Assembly: GCF_040939455.1 (NCBI RefSeq)
Contig: NC_134136.1
Coordinates: 99,622,014-99,686,013, forward strand
From: Microcebus murinus
Taxonomy: Eukaryota; Chordata; Mammalia; Primates; Cheirogaleidae
DNA length: 64,000 bases
Reading direction: 5' to 3'
Shown here: positions 14,011 through 26,298 of the stretch, one piece after another
Position numbering within the stretch: the stretch's first letter is position 1
Layout of the letters: each line of letters starts with the position of its first letter
The notes under the pieces: generated by a model
Databases searched by the model: none
What the model was told of the DNA's origin: nothing
The model's input: the letters and a program-made list of their open reading frames with translations, nothing else
Made by a program: the position numbers and the translations under genes

Positions 14011-15139
14011 ACAGTATAATAAAGGGATGGTCCCTACTTCCAAGGAGCTTAAATATATCTTGATAATTGTTTTTTAGTTTTCTTATTTATTGAAATAGCA
14101 TTTATGTCAGAAGTATACTTTAAAAGATAAATTTAATTTTCGGTTCTCTGTACTTAATGGAAGAAGGTGAAACATGAATAATCCACAGGCTAGATATCTG
14201 AGTCAGTAAATCTGGGGTGAGGTCCAGGCAGCTGTGTATTGAAAAAGTTCCACAGGTTATTCTGCCGCACATCCACAATGAGTGAGTGAAACTCTTCAGA
14301 CTTTAATATTGCTTTTTGTCAAATATGCATTGTTTGACTTTGATACAGAAAGGGAGACTGAGTAGCATCTAGATAATTTAAATTGACAGTAGAAAGGAAA
14401 ATGAAATCAAATACAAGAATTAATTTCCTAAAGGAAGAAGCATTTATGGTATTATATGAGCTAATATAGCATCAGAAATAAAGTGAAGAAAAAAATAGGC
14501 TAGGGAAAAGTAAGCATGAAGGAAGTGTTCTCTGGTGATGAGCAAACTGAAGATGAAATAAATGCATTTCAACAAAATTGGCTAAAAAGCACGTTATTTT
14601 CTCCATTAACTTTCATTATAAAAATAGGAAAAGGCTGTTGGGGAACATGGGGAAATCCTTGAGGAGACTGGATGGGTAACTGGGATGGTGTAATGTGGCA
14701 TTTATTGGGCCTCCATGGTTTGGATTCCTAGGACCTTTCCCATCTCCTGTCCTCTTCTACTTACCTTGAGTCCCAGCCAATTAGATCCTGGGTGGAGCGG
14801 CCCTTCTGCCAGTTTATAATGTTGCCTTGTCTCCCAACTGGTCTGGGACAGGATGGTAGTAGAGGCATTAGAAGGATATCCCTGAGTGCTATGATCACCT
14901 CTTGGGCTTAGCTGGGGCGTCCGGCAGAAATTGCTTGGCTGGCCTCATTTACCAGTTTTGCAATCCTGGAGCTAGAAAACAGTCTCAGATTGCCCCTTTT
15001 TGCCTAGAAGGATTTGGACTGCACCTCCCTGGTACCTGTAGATTAGACCCTTCACCAATCCCTGAGCAGGCCTTGACACCACTGTGGTCACATCCTTTGG
15101 AGGTTTGTGGTTTCCTCTGCCTTGACTAGCCAACCTCAT
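14011..15139. other. Non-coding DNA, no feature recognised
   Basis: The sequence is AT-rich to about 14.6 kb and then GC-richer. An open frame near 14902-15129 lies in DNA leading into an L2 relic and shows no family resemblance. Confidence 0.45.
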
Positions 15140-15345
15140 CCCAGTCTCTACCTGTTGGTATTCTAGTCATACTTTAAGGCCTCCCAGCCAGAAGTGATCT
15201 CTTTGTCCTCTGAACTCCTTCAGCTCTTAAGCACTATCCCTCTTGCATTATAACTCTTTGAGGACAGGGAACATGCTTGATACATTATTGTATGTCTGAT
15301 GACAACTTGCTCATGATAGGAGCCTAATAAATGGTATGTGAATTA
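15140..15345 (+). mobile_element. L2 3' end, forward
   Basis: 'CTCTTTGAGGACAGGGAACA', 'TTGTATGTCTGATGAC' and 'GGAGCCTAATAAATGGTATG' follow the L2 tail (ctccatgagggcagggac ... gtaggtgctcaataaat). The preceding sequence with 'TCTTTGTCCTCTGAACTCCT' fits upstream L2 3' sequence. Confidence 0.7.
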
Positions 15346-16194
15346 ATGTTTTGTAGATTAGAGCACTTTCTAACTCTGTCTCTTTTTCACTGCTATTTAA
15401 TTTCCCATTGTACCCTCCAACTGTATCATAAAAATTTTTACATCTATGTATTCATACATTCATCATTTAGTCCATGCCATCTCCTCACTCCACACAGACT
15501 TAATTTCCCACCTTAATTTTCTTACTTTCTGACAATTCCTAGTAGAGTTAGGCTGTGATATGCATCTCCAGGAGATTACATAAATTCCAGCCTAGAAATT
15601 TCTTTGTTCAAACCTTTAGGTTATATAAATCAAACTTGATGCTCTGCCATATTAGTGGAATCAACTTAAAAAGTCTAAACCTTTATATCAAATGAGGACT
15701 GGTTCTGCCCAGGCCCACTCCTTGCCCTCTGGAACCTATGTACATATGATAGCAGCTGGCCATTTTGCCTGCACATTTTTCTAGTGATTCACAGTTCTAT
15801 CTCTTTAAATGACCTTACTATCTTTGAATTTTCCCCCATACTCCAAATTTGTTATTTGGTTGGCTAGCCTTTATTATATCTTGAAATGTCTGGAGGCCAG
15901 CTCCAGATAGCTCTCCTGAAGGTGGGAAGGTGAGGAGCTGCTGAGAGACTTTGCAGACTGGTCTTCTGTTATCTCCCTCTGTGACCCTCAGTTGAACAGC
16001 ATACAGGTACACACATTGATGGCATTTGTAAACAGTACTATTAATAGGCTGGGGCTGGGGGAGAAAAAATAGTAAGCCCACAAGAAATCTAGAGATACCT
16101 GTCTTGGGTGTAACCTGCAAGACATATTCTAACAGAGTAGTCATTGCACAATATAATTGCAGGAGACTGAACAAGTTAGAAAATCTATTCGTGG

Positions 16195-16372
16195 TTTGCC
16201 GCTGACTCACTTTGTGGCATGGGCAAACCATTATTACTCTTTGCTTTAGTTGTCTTATTTGTTCAAAAAAAGGAAAAATAACATGTCTTTAAAAAGCACT
16301 CTGAAATTCCTCTGAAAGGAGGTCTGTAAGTGCAAAGTACTATTGTTGTTTTTATTATTATTATTAGTGTTC
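16195..16372 (+). mobile_element. MIR relic, forward
   Basis: 'GCCGCTGACTCACTTTGTGG', 'AAAGCACTCTGAAATTCCTC' and the final (TTA)n run fit a degraded MIR whose tail grew into a trinucleotide run. The 137-codon minus-strand frame overlapping it (15818-16231) reads through this relic and is not treated as a gene. Confidence 0.55.
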
Positions 16373-19004
16373 TAGTATGATTTAGTTTTATGCCATGTAG
16401 GTCACAGATGTTTCAATTCTTCTCATTGATGAATTACAAAACACTTCCATCTCATTCTGTTTCACAGCATTGATAACAGTTTAGCACATCTTTGTTTTAA
16501 TCTCCGTTAAAGTATATGTCCAAAATAGATCTCATTAACAAAATACAATTACCAAATTAAATATATCTATGCTACTTTCTATTGTTTTTTTTTTCCTCCT
16601 TAAAAAAGTGGTTACCAACAACTACTAAATAAGACCTTTAATTACTGCCAATCTTCTCTTGAAAGTAACAGTGCTTATCTTGAGTAGTTTGAACTGTAAG
16701 TGGTATTCAGTACACAGTGGGGTTGTAATGCGATTATGAAGTGTACCAAGTTAGTGATAAATAAGCATGATAAACCATATATTTGTATTAGAAATAATAT
16801 TTGAATTATCAACTGAATAAAAAGGCAACTACTGGTTCTGTGGGGGTGGGTATGTGATAAAAATAAAATACAGTTAAGTATACTTCGAATAAAAAATTGT
16901 ATGTGCTTCCATATACATTACAGAAACAGTTTAAATTTAATGGGTTTTGAGTGTACAGCATTTAAATTACTAGAAAAATTAAAAGATTTCCTTTGATCGC
17001 TGGCATTAAGCTTTCCAAATTAGGATATTTTTTTAATTTCTTAACTCATTCATCAGTAGAGACCTTTGGCTTTTATATAAAATACTGTATAGTTCTCCCC
17101 TAGATTTCCAGTGATTTTCGAATGGAGTAGCAATGAAAAATATATTTTCTTCAACTACAGTAAAACTTGGGTATAAAATCATGCAAGAATAATATAACTT
17201 TCTTTTTCTTTTTTCCCAATATTTTAGTAACCATAGAAATGACTTATGAGTAATTAACAGAAAGAATTCCTGGTGGTTAGGAGCAGGCTGAAGTTCTTGC
17301 TCAGTAACAATTTGATCGCTATATAAGTATTCACTTTCTTTAAACACCTCCCTACCCCTGATAAATGCAGACCAGGGTATTCTGTTATCATAAATAGTAC
17401 CGGAACAAGCTTAACCAATCACCTTCTAGCACACAGCCATCTCTGCAGCACTCCTTTTTAGACTACCACATGCTGTAATTCAAATTATCACATTAGCTAT
17501 CCAAACGCACCATTTGTTTTTAAATACTGGAGTGTTTACCTGAATTTTTCCCCTTTTCATCTTCCCGCCCCACTTCACTGGTGCATTGTCACTGCAGTGA
17601 CAGGTTTATTTATGTGCCTTAATATCCTGATTTTCTATCGTTTTAAAAATTTATTCCTATGTCACCATAAGGGTCTTCTTGAACATGTTAAAATATTAGT
17701 TATTATGGATTAGATTTGTGTCTTGTCTTTTCTATGATGCCCTCTTGAATCTTGCCTTTATTCAGACTTTGAAATATTTAAGCACTTCTAAACTCCTGCC
17801 GTAACATTTTAGTACCAGTCTTTCTCTGGAAAATGAAGATGCCTTCTGAAACCCTAACAGCCATCAAAAGAAATTTGAGAATTTGAATCTATAAAAATGG
17901 AAGAGTTTATTGTCCACAATGGAGTCTGGCACCTAATGGTTACCATTTCGGACACTGCTGCGTAAAGTTTCCAAATACAAGCCCCTCAGAGTTTATATTT
18001 GCATATAAAACTAATGCATGAGTTAGGGAATATCATTTATTATGTAGTAACAAGAAGTCTTAAGTGTTTTGGTAAATGTTTTGGTTTGAACCATATAAAA
18101 TTGCTGACATTTGACCATTTTTGACCTACAAAAACATGGTAACTTCACGTGGCTTATCCTAATACTATAGGTTCAGACCAGTCTAACTTATATAAATTGC
18201 TTTCTCTATTTTTGCTATTTTCCCTTGTTTTTTCTCAGTTAGTACTTTTACTCCAACAACCTTTTCTTTGCTACTACCCTTTTGTATTTCTCAGTTAATA
18301 ACATTTTTTCTAGTGCCCTTCCCTTGTCAACTAATTCCCCAAATCTATTAGCTGCAGAATTAGCACAAAGAAGGCTAGTTGCATGGTACCTCCATGATGC
18401 AATCAGTACTTACCACTTCAAGTGTTTGACCTGTTTTGAAATTTTCATTATCTTAATAGGGTAGTGTCATTGAATACATTTACTGCCCAATAAATAAGCC
18501 ACCATAGTTCCTTCTCAGATGAAAAAAGCAGAGAGAAAAAAACTACTTTTTTGTTCAGCACTGGTAGAGGCCATTCTATGTGATGTCTTTGTTATGACAT
18601 GATTTGGCTAAAGCATCTCTGGAGAATAAAATTAACTAATAAGTGTCTTTTGTTATATTTGCCTTTATTCCACTTTTTAAATGTAAATTAATAAGTCCCT
18701 GTAGTTTTTTTTTAAACAGTTTATTGTCTTTGGATCTTTGTCTTGAAAAATAAATGGGATATGTTACATTTTATGATTAGAAATGATGGAGACATCACCT
18801 ATCACTTGGTTTGAAAGTCTAGAAATCATACCATTTTTATTTCTGTCCATTTGTATTTGTAATCCACTAGTTTCTAGGGCAACATAGTATTGATTTATTC
18901 AGACTTATCCATATTTTTGTAATTCAGTTAACATTTTTATTTAAAGCAGATTTGTCAGTAGTTAGTAGTGGCAGGTAAATAAAAATAAAATACAAATGTT
19001 AAAT
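16373..19004. other. AT-rich non-coding DNA, no feature recognised
   Basis: About 2.6 kb with no Alu, LTR or confident LINE and no coding signature. It is best read as intronic or intergenic unique sequence. Confidence 0.5.
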
Positions 19005-19200
19005 CATTTATTATTGAACCATTCAACTCTTTACATGTGATAATGCTAATCTTCACAATAACCTGCTAAATGGATGCTATTATTCCCATTTTACAGATAT
19101 TAAATAAACTTAAGTTATTTTCTAGGACAGTAAACTAAATCTAATACAGATCCATAATTGAAACTTGGGGCCAGCAGACTCCAAAGACTTTAGCCCCTTT
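19005..19200 (-). mobile_element. MIR, reverse
   Basis: 'CTCTTTACATGTGATAATGC', 'AATCTTCACAATAACCTGCT', 'ATGCTATTATTCCCATTTTA' and 'CAGATATTAAATAAAC' follow the reversed MIR in order. The distal part through 'GGCCAGCAGACTCCAAAG' corresponds to its tRNA-like head. Inactive. Confidence 0.8.
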
Positions 19201-19384
19201 GCCCTTTATTATAGGTTTGGTTTTAGCAAATATTTATTGATTGCTTACCATGCATCAGGCATAGCCAAGGTATCTGATCTCACATTTTACAGAAGAAGAG
19301 AGATGAGCAAGATCATTTCAGACAGTAACAACCCATACAGTGACAGTAAAATGGGGTGGTTTGATGGAAGTAGATAGGAGTTCT

Positions 19385-19690
19385 TTCTATGAAGGTAGTG
19401 TTTGAGCTAAGACCCGAATAACAAGATTTTGGAGGTAGGACATTCTATAGCAATGGAATGGCAAGGGGAGAGAAGCTGAGGCTGGAGCATCTTTCAACAG
19501 CCAAGAGGTGACAGCCAGTAGGGGGAAAGTAATTGGAGATGAAGTTGGAAAGATAGGGAGGGGCTAGGTCTTGAAAGAAGGGCCTTGGTAAGGATTATGA
19601 ATATTATCCTCAGTACAGTGGGGAGTTCCTTGAGGCTTTTAAATAGGAGAGTGGCATGATCTGATTTAGGACTTATAAAACATCAGTCTG
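19385..19690 (+). repeat. Old mammal-wide repeat, class uncertain
   Basis: The segment includes 'GGTAGGACATTCTATAGCAA', 'GGGCCTTGGTAAGGATTATG' and 'GAGTGGCATGATCTGATTTA'. A second copy with the same signature ('AGGGACATAGCATAGTCTGA') lies near 23150. I recognise the pattern as a widespread old mammalian repeat but cannot assign the class by eye. Confidence 0.6.
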
Positions 19691-19740
19691 GCTACTGTTT
19701 GTTGAGTGACTAGATCAGATTGTGTGTATTTCTACTGTGG

Positions 19741-22700
19741 GAGCCTTTTGGAAGGCCTCCCTCTACCAAATGTGCACTTCCTGGAACTACCCCATGTTTT
19801 TAATCTAGAAATAATGCATAGAGGCCTAAAGGAAAATGCTAAAGCCTTAAAAATTGTGTACTAATTAGGGAGATTCTGGAGAGCGCCACAACTTTGACAG
19901 GTGATGGGAATAATGCAACCTCATTCTCATCTCAGCATGTTGTTTGTTACATGCTCTGCTAATAAGCAGCTGCTGGGGCCCTAAAGACCTAGAGTTATGA
20001 CAGTGACTAGATTCATAACTTATATTGTCCCAACTTGTAGAGATGGAGATAAAAAATTGTGTTCATGCACAAAATGTTGCTAGAAACTAATAATTAGTGC
20101 TGGAGTACCTTCCACATTGGTTCCAAGTGCCTTATAAGACCCTTTGGTTTTATTAATAGTTTTCTTTTAGTACATTTGAAATATGTCACTGGCTTTTAAA
20201 AAAATTAAATATACTTTTTTCTTCCATATTGCCTCTTTTAACTTTTGAATGTGCAGGTCAAATTTTTATTGAGGAAAGAATGAATTATGTTTGGGCTTGT
20301 TTTAATTACTATTTTAAAAAATATGTTAAGGACTGGTAGTAGTGGAAAATATTAATTCCTTTAAAAATCTGGCTGTGTTGCTAGATATACACTTGCTTTC
20401 CTGTGTTTTTGTGAACAACTGATCAAATTAGATTCGTCACTGCTGGCTTGTGGTGATTTGAAATTGAAATGGAATATATTAAAGCAGCCAACCACACTGA
20501 TTACATTGCAAGCCTCATTTAATTTCATACATTCACACATTACAGTGAAAGGCAGCTTTTTTTAATGCATGATTGTGACTGTACCTTGAGCAACTCCAAA
20601 GGTCATCTGTAATGGGTGCATAATTTGTTAGTGTTAGATATCTGATTTATGGTAGGTGTTTCTCAGCCTGATTTGTACTAGTAGTAAATATGGTGAGCAT
20701 CAAATGTCAAATCTGTAAGAAGTTCAGCCTGTCACATTTGGTGGTATTGTCTTATTCTTCATTGGTCAGTAGACCACAGTAAATCACAGAATAGCTGTCA
20801 TCCTTAAATCGAAAAAGTGCCAGTACGGAGCCCCTGTAGCACAGGGGTTAAATGAGCTATTCTTTTTAAGAGGGCAGGCTGGCCCAGTTGAAGGTTATAA
20901 GAGTATTACCAGCTCAGCTAACAGTACTTGCTCATAACTACTTGAGTCCTAGTCCCAAGAAGGCTATAAAAGGACTCTTTCAGTTTCCTAAGAGCAGTTT
21001 CACATTTGTGAGCTTTACTCTTTTTTTCCTTACTTTTCTGTAGCAGTAAGTTCTACTAACGTCATTTCCTCTGCATCTTCTCTGTGACAGGCATAGTGGG
21101 TTGACCTGTAGGGATCCAAAGCAAAACTAAGAGAGTCTCTGCCCTCAAGAAGGGGACAATTGGATACAACTGTTTGTCCCACTGCACAGTTTTTATGATG
21201 TGAAATGGCTTTAACCCTGTCAGTGACTCGGGAACACAGTTTCCATTAGGCAGCCCACATTGTTCATGACTTTATCACACGTGGGGGTTAGTTAGCATTG
21301 GGCTCAGGGAAAAAAGGCTGAGGTGGGATTTATGAGAACTCTCAGCCACTTTGAGAGCTTGGTTACAGAGTTGCCTTTTACTTTGTGTATGATAGTGACT
21401 TGTTCATTTTGATCTTCTGAACCTTGCAGCTTAGGGCTATTCAGAGATGTGTAGATTTGTTTTTATTGGCTTTGATCAACCAATTTATTATATTTTATCT
21501 TTCAATAACAAGAGATACCTAAAACCATTTTTTAAAGCTTCATTATTAAAATTCCTCAGTGGGAAAAAAATAAAACAAATATTCTACCTAATCCCTCTCC
21601 TTCTCCCTATTGGAGGAATTACTTTGAATAACTAAAAAATGTATAACCCAAGATTTTCTAGGAAGGTAACTGTATTGTTAGAAACAAAATAGACTTTAAA
21701 AAGTATTGTAGGGAAAGAAAAAAAAGTTGAAGGGTTGTTTAAAAAGAGCAGCATTCCTAGTCTGTGTTCTATGTAATTCTGGTGCCTGCGAGTAACAAAG
21801 GCTCCCTGACCCAAAAAGTTTAGAAAATGCTACATTCTATATTCCCCTGCCCTTTTGTTGTTTTCAGTGTATATTAGCATATTTGAGGCTCAAAGATGTC
21901 CTGTAATAGATAAATCTACTTTATTTTAAGCCAGCTCTCTGCATATTTAAGTGGTTATGAGGCATAATTTGGGAAATACCAGAATAGAATTTTGGCTTGT
22001 TCTTTCTCTCTTACCTTTGATTAATAAATAGATAATAAAAATTCAAGCCCCTACTATCTCCTGAACTAACTTACATGATATTTATTGAATACCTCTTAGC
22101 CACTGTGAGAGAGAGAATATAAGCGTAAATGTGATCCTAACTAAGCACTCTAATTGGCACAGTAAGCCCACTGCCATGAAACAGCAGCAAGCCATATGGA
22201 AAAGTGCCTTGTGCAACAGCCTACAGCAGAAGCAACATGCAGCTCCAGAGTCCAGAGTTCTGGTTGCCTGGAAAGATCTATAAAAGGCCAAAAAAGTATG
22301 GGCGAAAGAAGAGAGGACTAAGAATATAGGCAGTAAAACAAGGGAAGGAGGAGAGAAGCAAGTAGCCACCATCACATAGAAGTAATAGTACTGATGGGTT
22401 TGTGGATAAGGAATAAAGCTGGTGTAGAAGAGACCAGATTCTAGTTGGGAGACAGACAAGACTCATATATGGGTCATCACCTTGAGTGTTGCCAAGTCCC
22501 AGACCTCAGAACTCAAGGGATACCAGCATGCCACACTGAAGACTGTTGGCTGGAATGGTACAACATTTTAATAATGTGTCATGGCTACCTACTGCAGATC
22601 ACAAACTCAAATGCCTTTAGGACCATGGCAAAGAGCACATGCTGTTTTCATACAGAAAACATGAGCTCTTTTGGCAGACATTCTGGTTTTTCAAGGAGAG

Positions 22701-22784
22701 CAAGAAATATGGATGGTCCTGTGAAATTAGCTGATGTTTAAATGCTGACTCTAGTTTTTGTTTTGCTTTGTTTAATAAACAGTG
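19741..22784. other. Mostly unique non-coding DNA
   Basis: No gene is supported. About 20460-20700 is repeat-free with AT-rich motif clusters and could be conserved. At 20829-20850 'CCTGTAGCACAGGGGTTAAA' resembles the head of a tRNA-derived SINE, with a weak second box about 60 bases on. Open frames at 22082-22466 (minus) and 22445-22741 (plus) show no family resemblance. Confidence 0.45.
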
Positions 22785-23000
22785 AGGACATGGGAACTCT
22801 CTTACATTTGTTGATGGGAGTTAATTGGTATAAGAAATGTGGCAACATCTAGTAAAGTTGAAGGTGTGCAAGCATAGGACCCAGAAATTCCACTTCTAGG
22901 TACATGCCTTAGAGACAGAGTCCCAAGTACCACACTCAAGGAGATGTGTACATATGAGTATCTCGACATTGTTTATAACAGTCCCCTAGATAAGCAAGTT
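22785..23000 (+). mobile_element. Old L1 ORF2 fragment
   Basis: 'GGAACTCTCTTACATTTGTT', 'GACCCAGAAATTCCACTTCT', 'AGGTACATGCCTTAGAGACA' and 'ATTGTTTATAACAGTCCCCT' parallel the end of L1 ORF2 (gacccagcaattccactcctaggtat ... ttcataatagcc). It carries many changes and is clearly dead. It covers only part of the reverse transcriptase ORF's 3' coding region. Confidence 0.75.
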
Positions 23001-23149
23001 GCAGATAGAAAAGTAAAAATGAAATGATTTGTATAAATTTTATAAATAATATCAAAACAATATGTGTTTATGTTTATACAAATATATAGTGAAAGTATAA
23101 TACACAGGGAGAAAGGAGACACATCAAATTCAGGAGAGTTGTCACCTAT

Positions 23150-23640
23150 AGGAAATGGGTGTGGAGAAGCTAAGCATGCTGGGAAGCCATTGACGATTTT
23201 AAGCAGAAAAGGGACATAGCATAGTCTGATGTGTTTTTAAAGGTCACTCCTGCCGTATTATAGGGGAACAAGAGGAGAAGCAGGGAGAGCAGCAATTAGA
23301 AGGTATCATGATCGTTCTGTATTCTTGTGGGAAAGAGGTGGCTGGTGGAGGTTTTCTCAACCTTGGCACTATTGACATTTGAGCTGGGTGATTCTTTGTC
23401 ATGGGGGCTCTCCTGTGCATTGTAGGATGTTCAGTAGCACCACTCACCACCAAGTTGTGACAACTAATGTCTCCAAATGCACCAGCTGAGAACCACTAGC
23501 CTAAGGGGTATATTGGGAGGTTCAGAGTATACATTTTAAGTCCATTTATAAGAGGAGGGGATCAGATAGAGCTCGAGTTAGTGGGAAAAGGTTTCATGGA
23601 GGAGGTGAGATTTGAGGTGATCTTTGCAAGGCGATAAGAA
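23150..23640 (+). repeat. Old mammal-wide repeat split by a MER20
   Basis: 'GAAGCCATTGACGATTTTAA', 'GCAGAAAAGGGACATAGCAT' and 'GGAGAAGCAGGGAGAGCAGC' belong to the same old family as 19385-19690. The sequence may continue after the MER20 insertion near 23500. Class not assigned. Confidence 0.5.
23347..23498 (-). mobile_element. MER20 hAT MITE, reverse
   Basis: It reads 'TTCTCAACCTTGGCACTATT', 'GGGGGCTCTCCTGTGCATTG', 'TAGGATGTTCAGTAGCA' and ends 'CAGCTGAGAACCACTAG', the reverse of MER20. The ends form imperfect inverted repeats. Some MER20 copies are known to act as regulatory DNA in placental mammals, but nothing here shows that. Confidence 0.9.
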
Positions 23641-24299
23641 CAGACATAGTCATTCCAGAGACACTAAGCCTTGACCATTTTAAAACCTCACAAAACAGAA
23701 AGTTTGTCTTTAATCTTATATTCCTCTGCCCCATTTCTCCTTAGGAAGATTCCTGTAAGAGAGCTGTATAATATGCTCTTCACTTCCCTAGCTTTTCGTT
23801 CACTCAGCAGCTCTATTGCTCACAACAGGGTCCCTAGTAACTTCCTGGTTACCAAACCCAGTGGAATCTTTCCAGTCCGTCTTTATTTTACCATTGATCT
23901 CTCTGGCCCATTTGTTTTCCATTTTTAAAATGATTTCTTCTTACATAATCAAAACTGTAGACCACAATTTATGCTGAGATGCTAATCTCTATGTTACTAT
24001 AGTTTAAAAAATTGTGCTTCTGTATCATAGAATATTATACAACCATTACAATTCACTTTTACAGAACATGTATAATGCACAGAGAAATGTTATAGTATGC
24101 ATTAAGTAAGAAAAACAGGTTTCAGGTCTCTACAGTCAATATATTCTGACCTATAGTAATGCATTCATACCTTCATGCACATCACTTTAGAAAACGGCTG
24201 GCAAGAAATGCAATGAAATGCTAGCGGTTATTTTCCTGACAAACTGTGTTATTTTTAGAATTGGAGGGGGCACATACAGAAAACACTGGATTCTCCAGT

Positions 24300-25320
24300 T
24301 TTCCCTTCATTCTCTTCCCTCTCTGTGTGTTCTCTGTGGATGATCTCATCTGTACCCTACACATCAAGGACTCTAAATCTGACTCTACCACTGTTTCAGA
24401 CTGACTTTCAGACTTGCGTACCTAATGATCTTCTGAATATGTCCACTTAGATGTCCCACAAACACCTCTCAAAACCAGCATGTCCAAAACTGAAGTCATT
24501 GTACTCCTCTTTCCCCACCAGCTGTTTCTTTTGCCCTTCCTTTCCCGGTCAGTGGCACTCGTCACCTGTTCTGTCACCCAAGCCAGAAATCATCCTACAG
24601 ACCCTTCTCTCCCATTCCCTCTACATCCAGTTCATGTCAAAGATTTGTAAGCTGGTTCTACCTCTGAGGCCACCCTGCAGCTCTCTCTTTCCCATCATTT
24701 TCACTTGCTGCCACCATAACAGGTAGTCCTCGCAACAGGATTCCTAGACAAGTCTTACTGGTCTCTCTACTTCTAGACCTGCTCTGTCCATTGAGGTAGC
24801 CATTAGCCACATGTGCCTATCTGAGCACCTGAAATGTTGCTAGTTTAAGTTGAGATGTGTTATATAAGTGTCAGATGTACCTCATTAACATTCATATATT
24901 GATTATATGCTGAAAGGCTAATATTTTAGATGGATTAAATGAAACATTAAAATTTACACTGCCTGTTTAAAGATTTTTAAAATGTGGCTACTACGAATTT
25001 TTAAATGGCATATATGGCTTGCATTATATATCAACTGGACCACACTGTGTCTGAGTATCTCTTCCCCCTTTGATTTATCCTCCACAATGATCTTGCTGAA
25101 AAACAAATTCCCTGTGCTAAAAAATCCTTTGAAGTCCTTTGGGATAAAGTTTAAGGTTAGTTTAACCCACCATGCCTTCTTAAAGGCGTTCAGTTTCACA
25201 AACTTTTGAAACACTGTGCTATCCAAACAGTGTTCAGCTAAATTCAACTGGTAGGTTTCCAGCTTTCAACCCTTGATCTAAGGACCTTCTGTCATCTCTG
25301 TGGCACCTCTGCCCTCAAAT
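24300..25320 (+). mobile_element. L2 LINE 3' region split by a hAT MITE
   Basis: Before the insertion, 'AACCAGCATGTCCAAAACTG', 'AAGCCAGAAATCATCCTACA' and 'CCTCTACATCCAGTTCATGT' follow the L2 ORF2 end. After the insertion the L2 pattern continues with 'TTGATTTATCCTCCACAATG' and 'ATCTTGCTGAAAAACAAATT'. It is heavily mutated with no intact reading frame. Confidence 0.75.
24780..25046 (+). mobile_element. hAT-like MITE inserted in L2
   Basis: It starts GCTCTGTCCATTGAGGTAGC and ends CAACTGGACCACACTG, giving imperfect inverted ends. 'ATTAGCCACATGTGCCTAT', 'GAGCACCTGAAATGTTGCTA' and 'AAAATGTGGCTACTACG' match a common old mammalian DNA transposon whose exact name I do not assign. It separates two L2 segments, so it is younger than the L2. 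Confidence 0.7.
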
Positions 25321-25780
25321 ATTTCAATAACTGTTAGACAATTGATGCACTATTTATCGATTGAAGTAGAATTGAGCAAACTAGAAAGTTCCCTATATCA
25401 ATTCTACCTTTGTGTTAAATAAAAAGTTTTATACAAAAAAAAAAAGTTTTATACAAACCCTAAAAGGACAGGTACATTTCTGATACTACTGTTGAAAATT
25501 ATCTGCTGGGCTTTGCACCTCTGCCCAGTAGGCCAGATGTGTGAGTCGGTACTCTGAGGAGACTGAGGTGGCTTCGAAGACCCATCCTCACCTAGAGCTG
25601 ATGGTGGGTGAACCAACTGGGAAAGGAAACCCCATGTGTTGACAGTATCAGAACAATTAGATGAAAAGCTACTGAATTTGAAAGATCGATGCTTATGAGA
25701 TTATCTTTCTTTGAGGGGAAAACCATAAACAGGAAGATGTTTGCAAAATGGCAAAATCAAAAAAAAAAAAAAAAGCTCAA

Positions 25781-25916
25781 CTCTGGGAGGCTGAGGCAGG
25801 CAGATCGTTTGAGCTCAGGAGTTTGAGACCAACCTGAGCAAGAGCGAGACCTCATCTCTACTAAAAAATAATAGAAAGAAATTAGCTGGACAACAAATAC
25901 ACACACACACACACAC

Positions 25917-25968
<52 letters not shown>

Positions 25969-26133
25969 TTAGCCAGGCATGGTGGCGCATGCCTATAGTC
26001 CCAGACACGTGGCAGGCTGAGGCAGGAGGATCACTTGAGCCCAGGAGTTTAAGGTTGCTTTGAGCTAAGCTAATGCCATAGCATTCTAACCTGGGCAACA
26101 GAGTGAGATCTGTCTCCAAAAAAAAAAAAAAAA
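25781..26133 (+). mobile_element. 5'-truncated Alu with large microsatellite in linker
   Basis: The element begins inside the left arm at CTCTGGGAGGCTGAGGCAGG and ends in a 15-base A-run, so about 40 bases of the Alu 5' end are missing. A CTCAACT word flanks both sides as a probable short target duplication. The linker has expanded into a CA/GT/TA tract. Confidence 0.88.
25898..25966 (+). repeat. (AC)n(GT)n(AT)n compound microsatellite
   Basis: An AC block meets a GT block, forming a near-perfect inverted repeat that could fold as a hairpin, followed by about 18 AT units. It lies at the Alu inter-arm linker, as does the tract at 5402. Confidence 0.95.
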
Positions 26134-26285
26134 CTCAACTGTATTAGGAGGATGTTGTATAAAGTGACTCCCAAAAAATGTTTTAAAATACTAAATAAAC
26201 TTAAAACAGCTATAATATTTTTACTTTGGCTCTGATGTTGAATCACAGTGTTGGAGGTTTGATTTTTCTATTAATATATTGCTCT

Positions 26286-26298
26286 CCCCCCCCCCCAT
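26286..26298 (+). repeat. Poly-C run
   Basis: About a dozen consecutive C bases, ending in CATGG. Simple sequence prone to length variation and sequencing error. Confidence 0.8.

Noticed and set aside
15818..16231. 137-codon minus-strand open frame
   Set aside because: It overlaps a MIR relic at its start and shows no family resemblance.
22082..22741. Frames of 125 and 98 codons on opposite strands
   Set aside because: They run into old repeat sequence and show no domain features.
25757..26119. 120-codon minus-strand open frame
   Set aside because: It lies in an Alu and its microsatellite (runs of Ile-Tyr from the AT tract).
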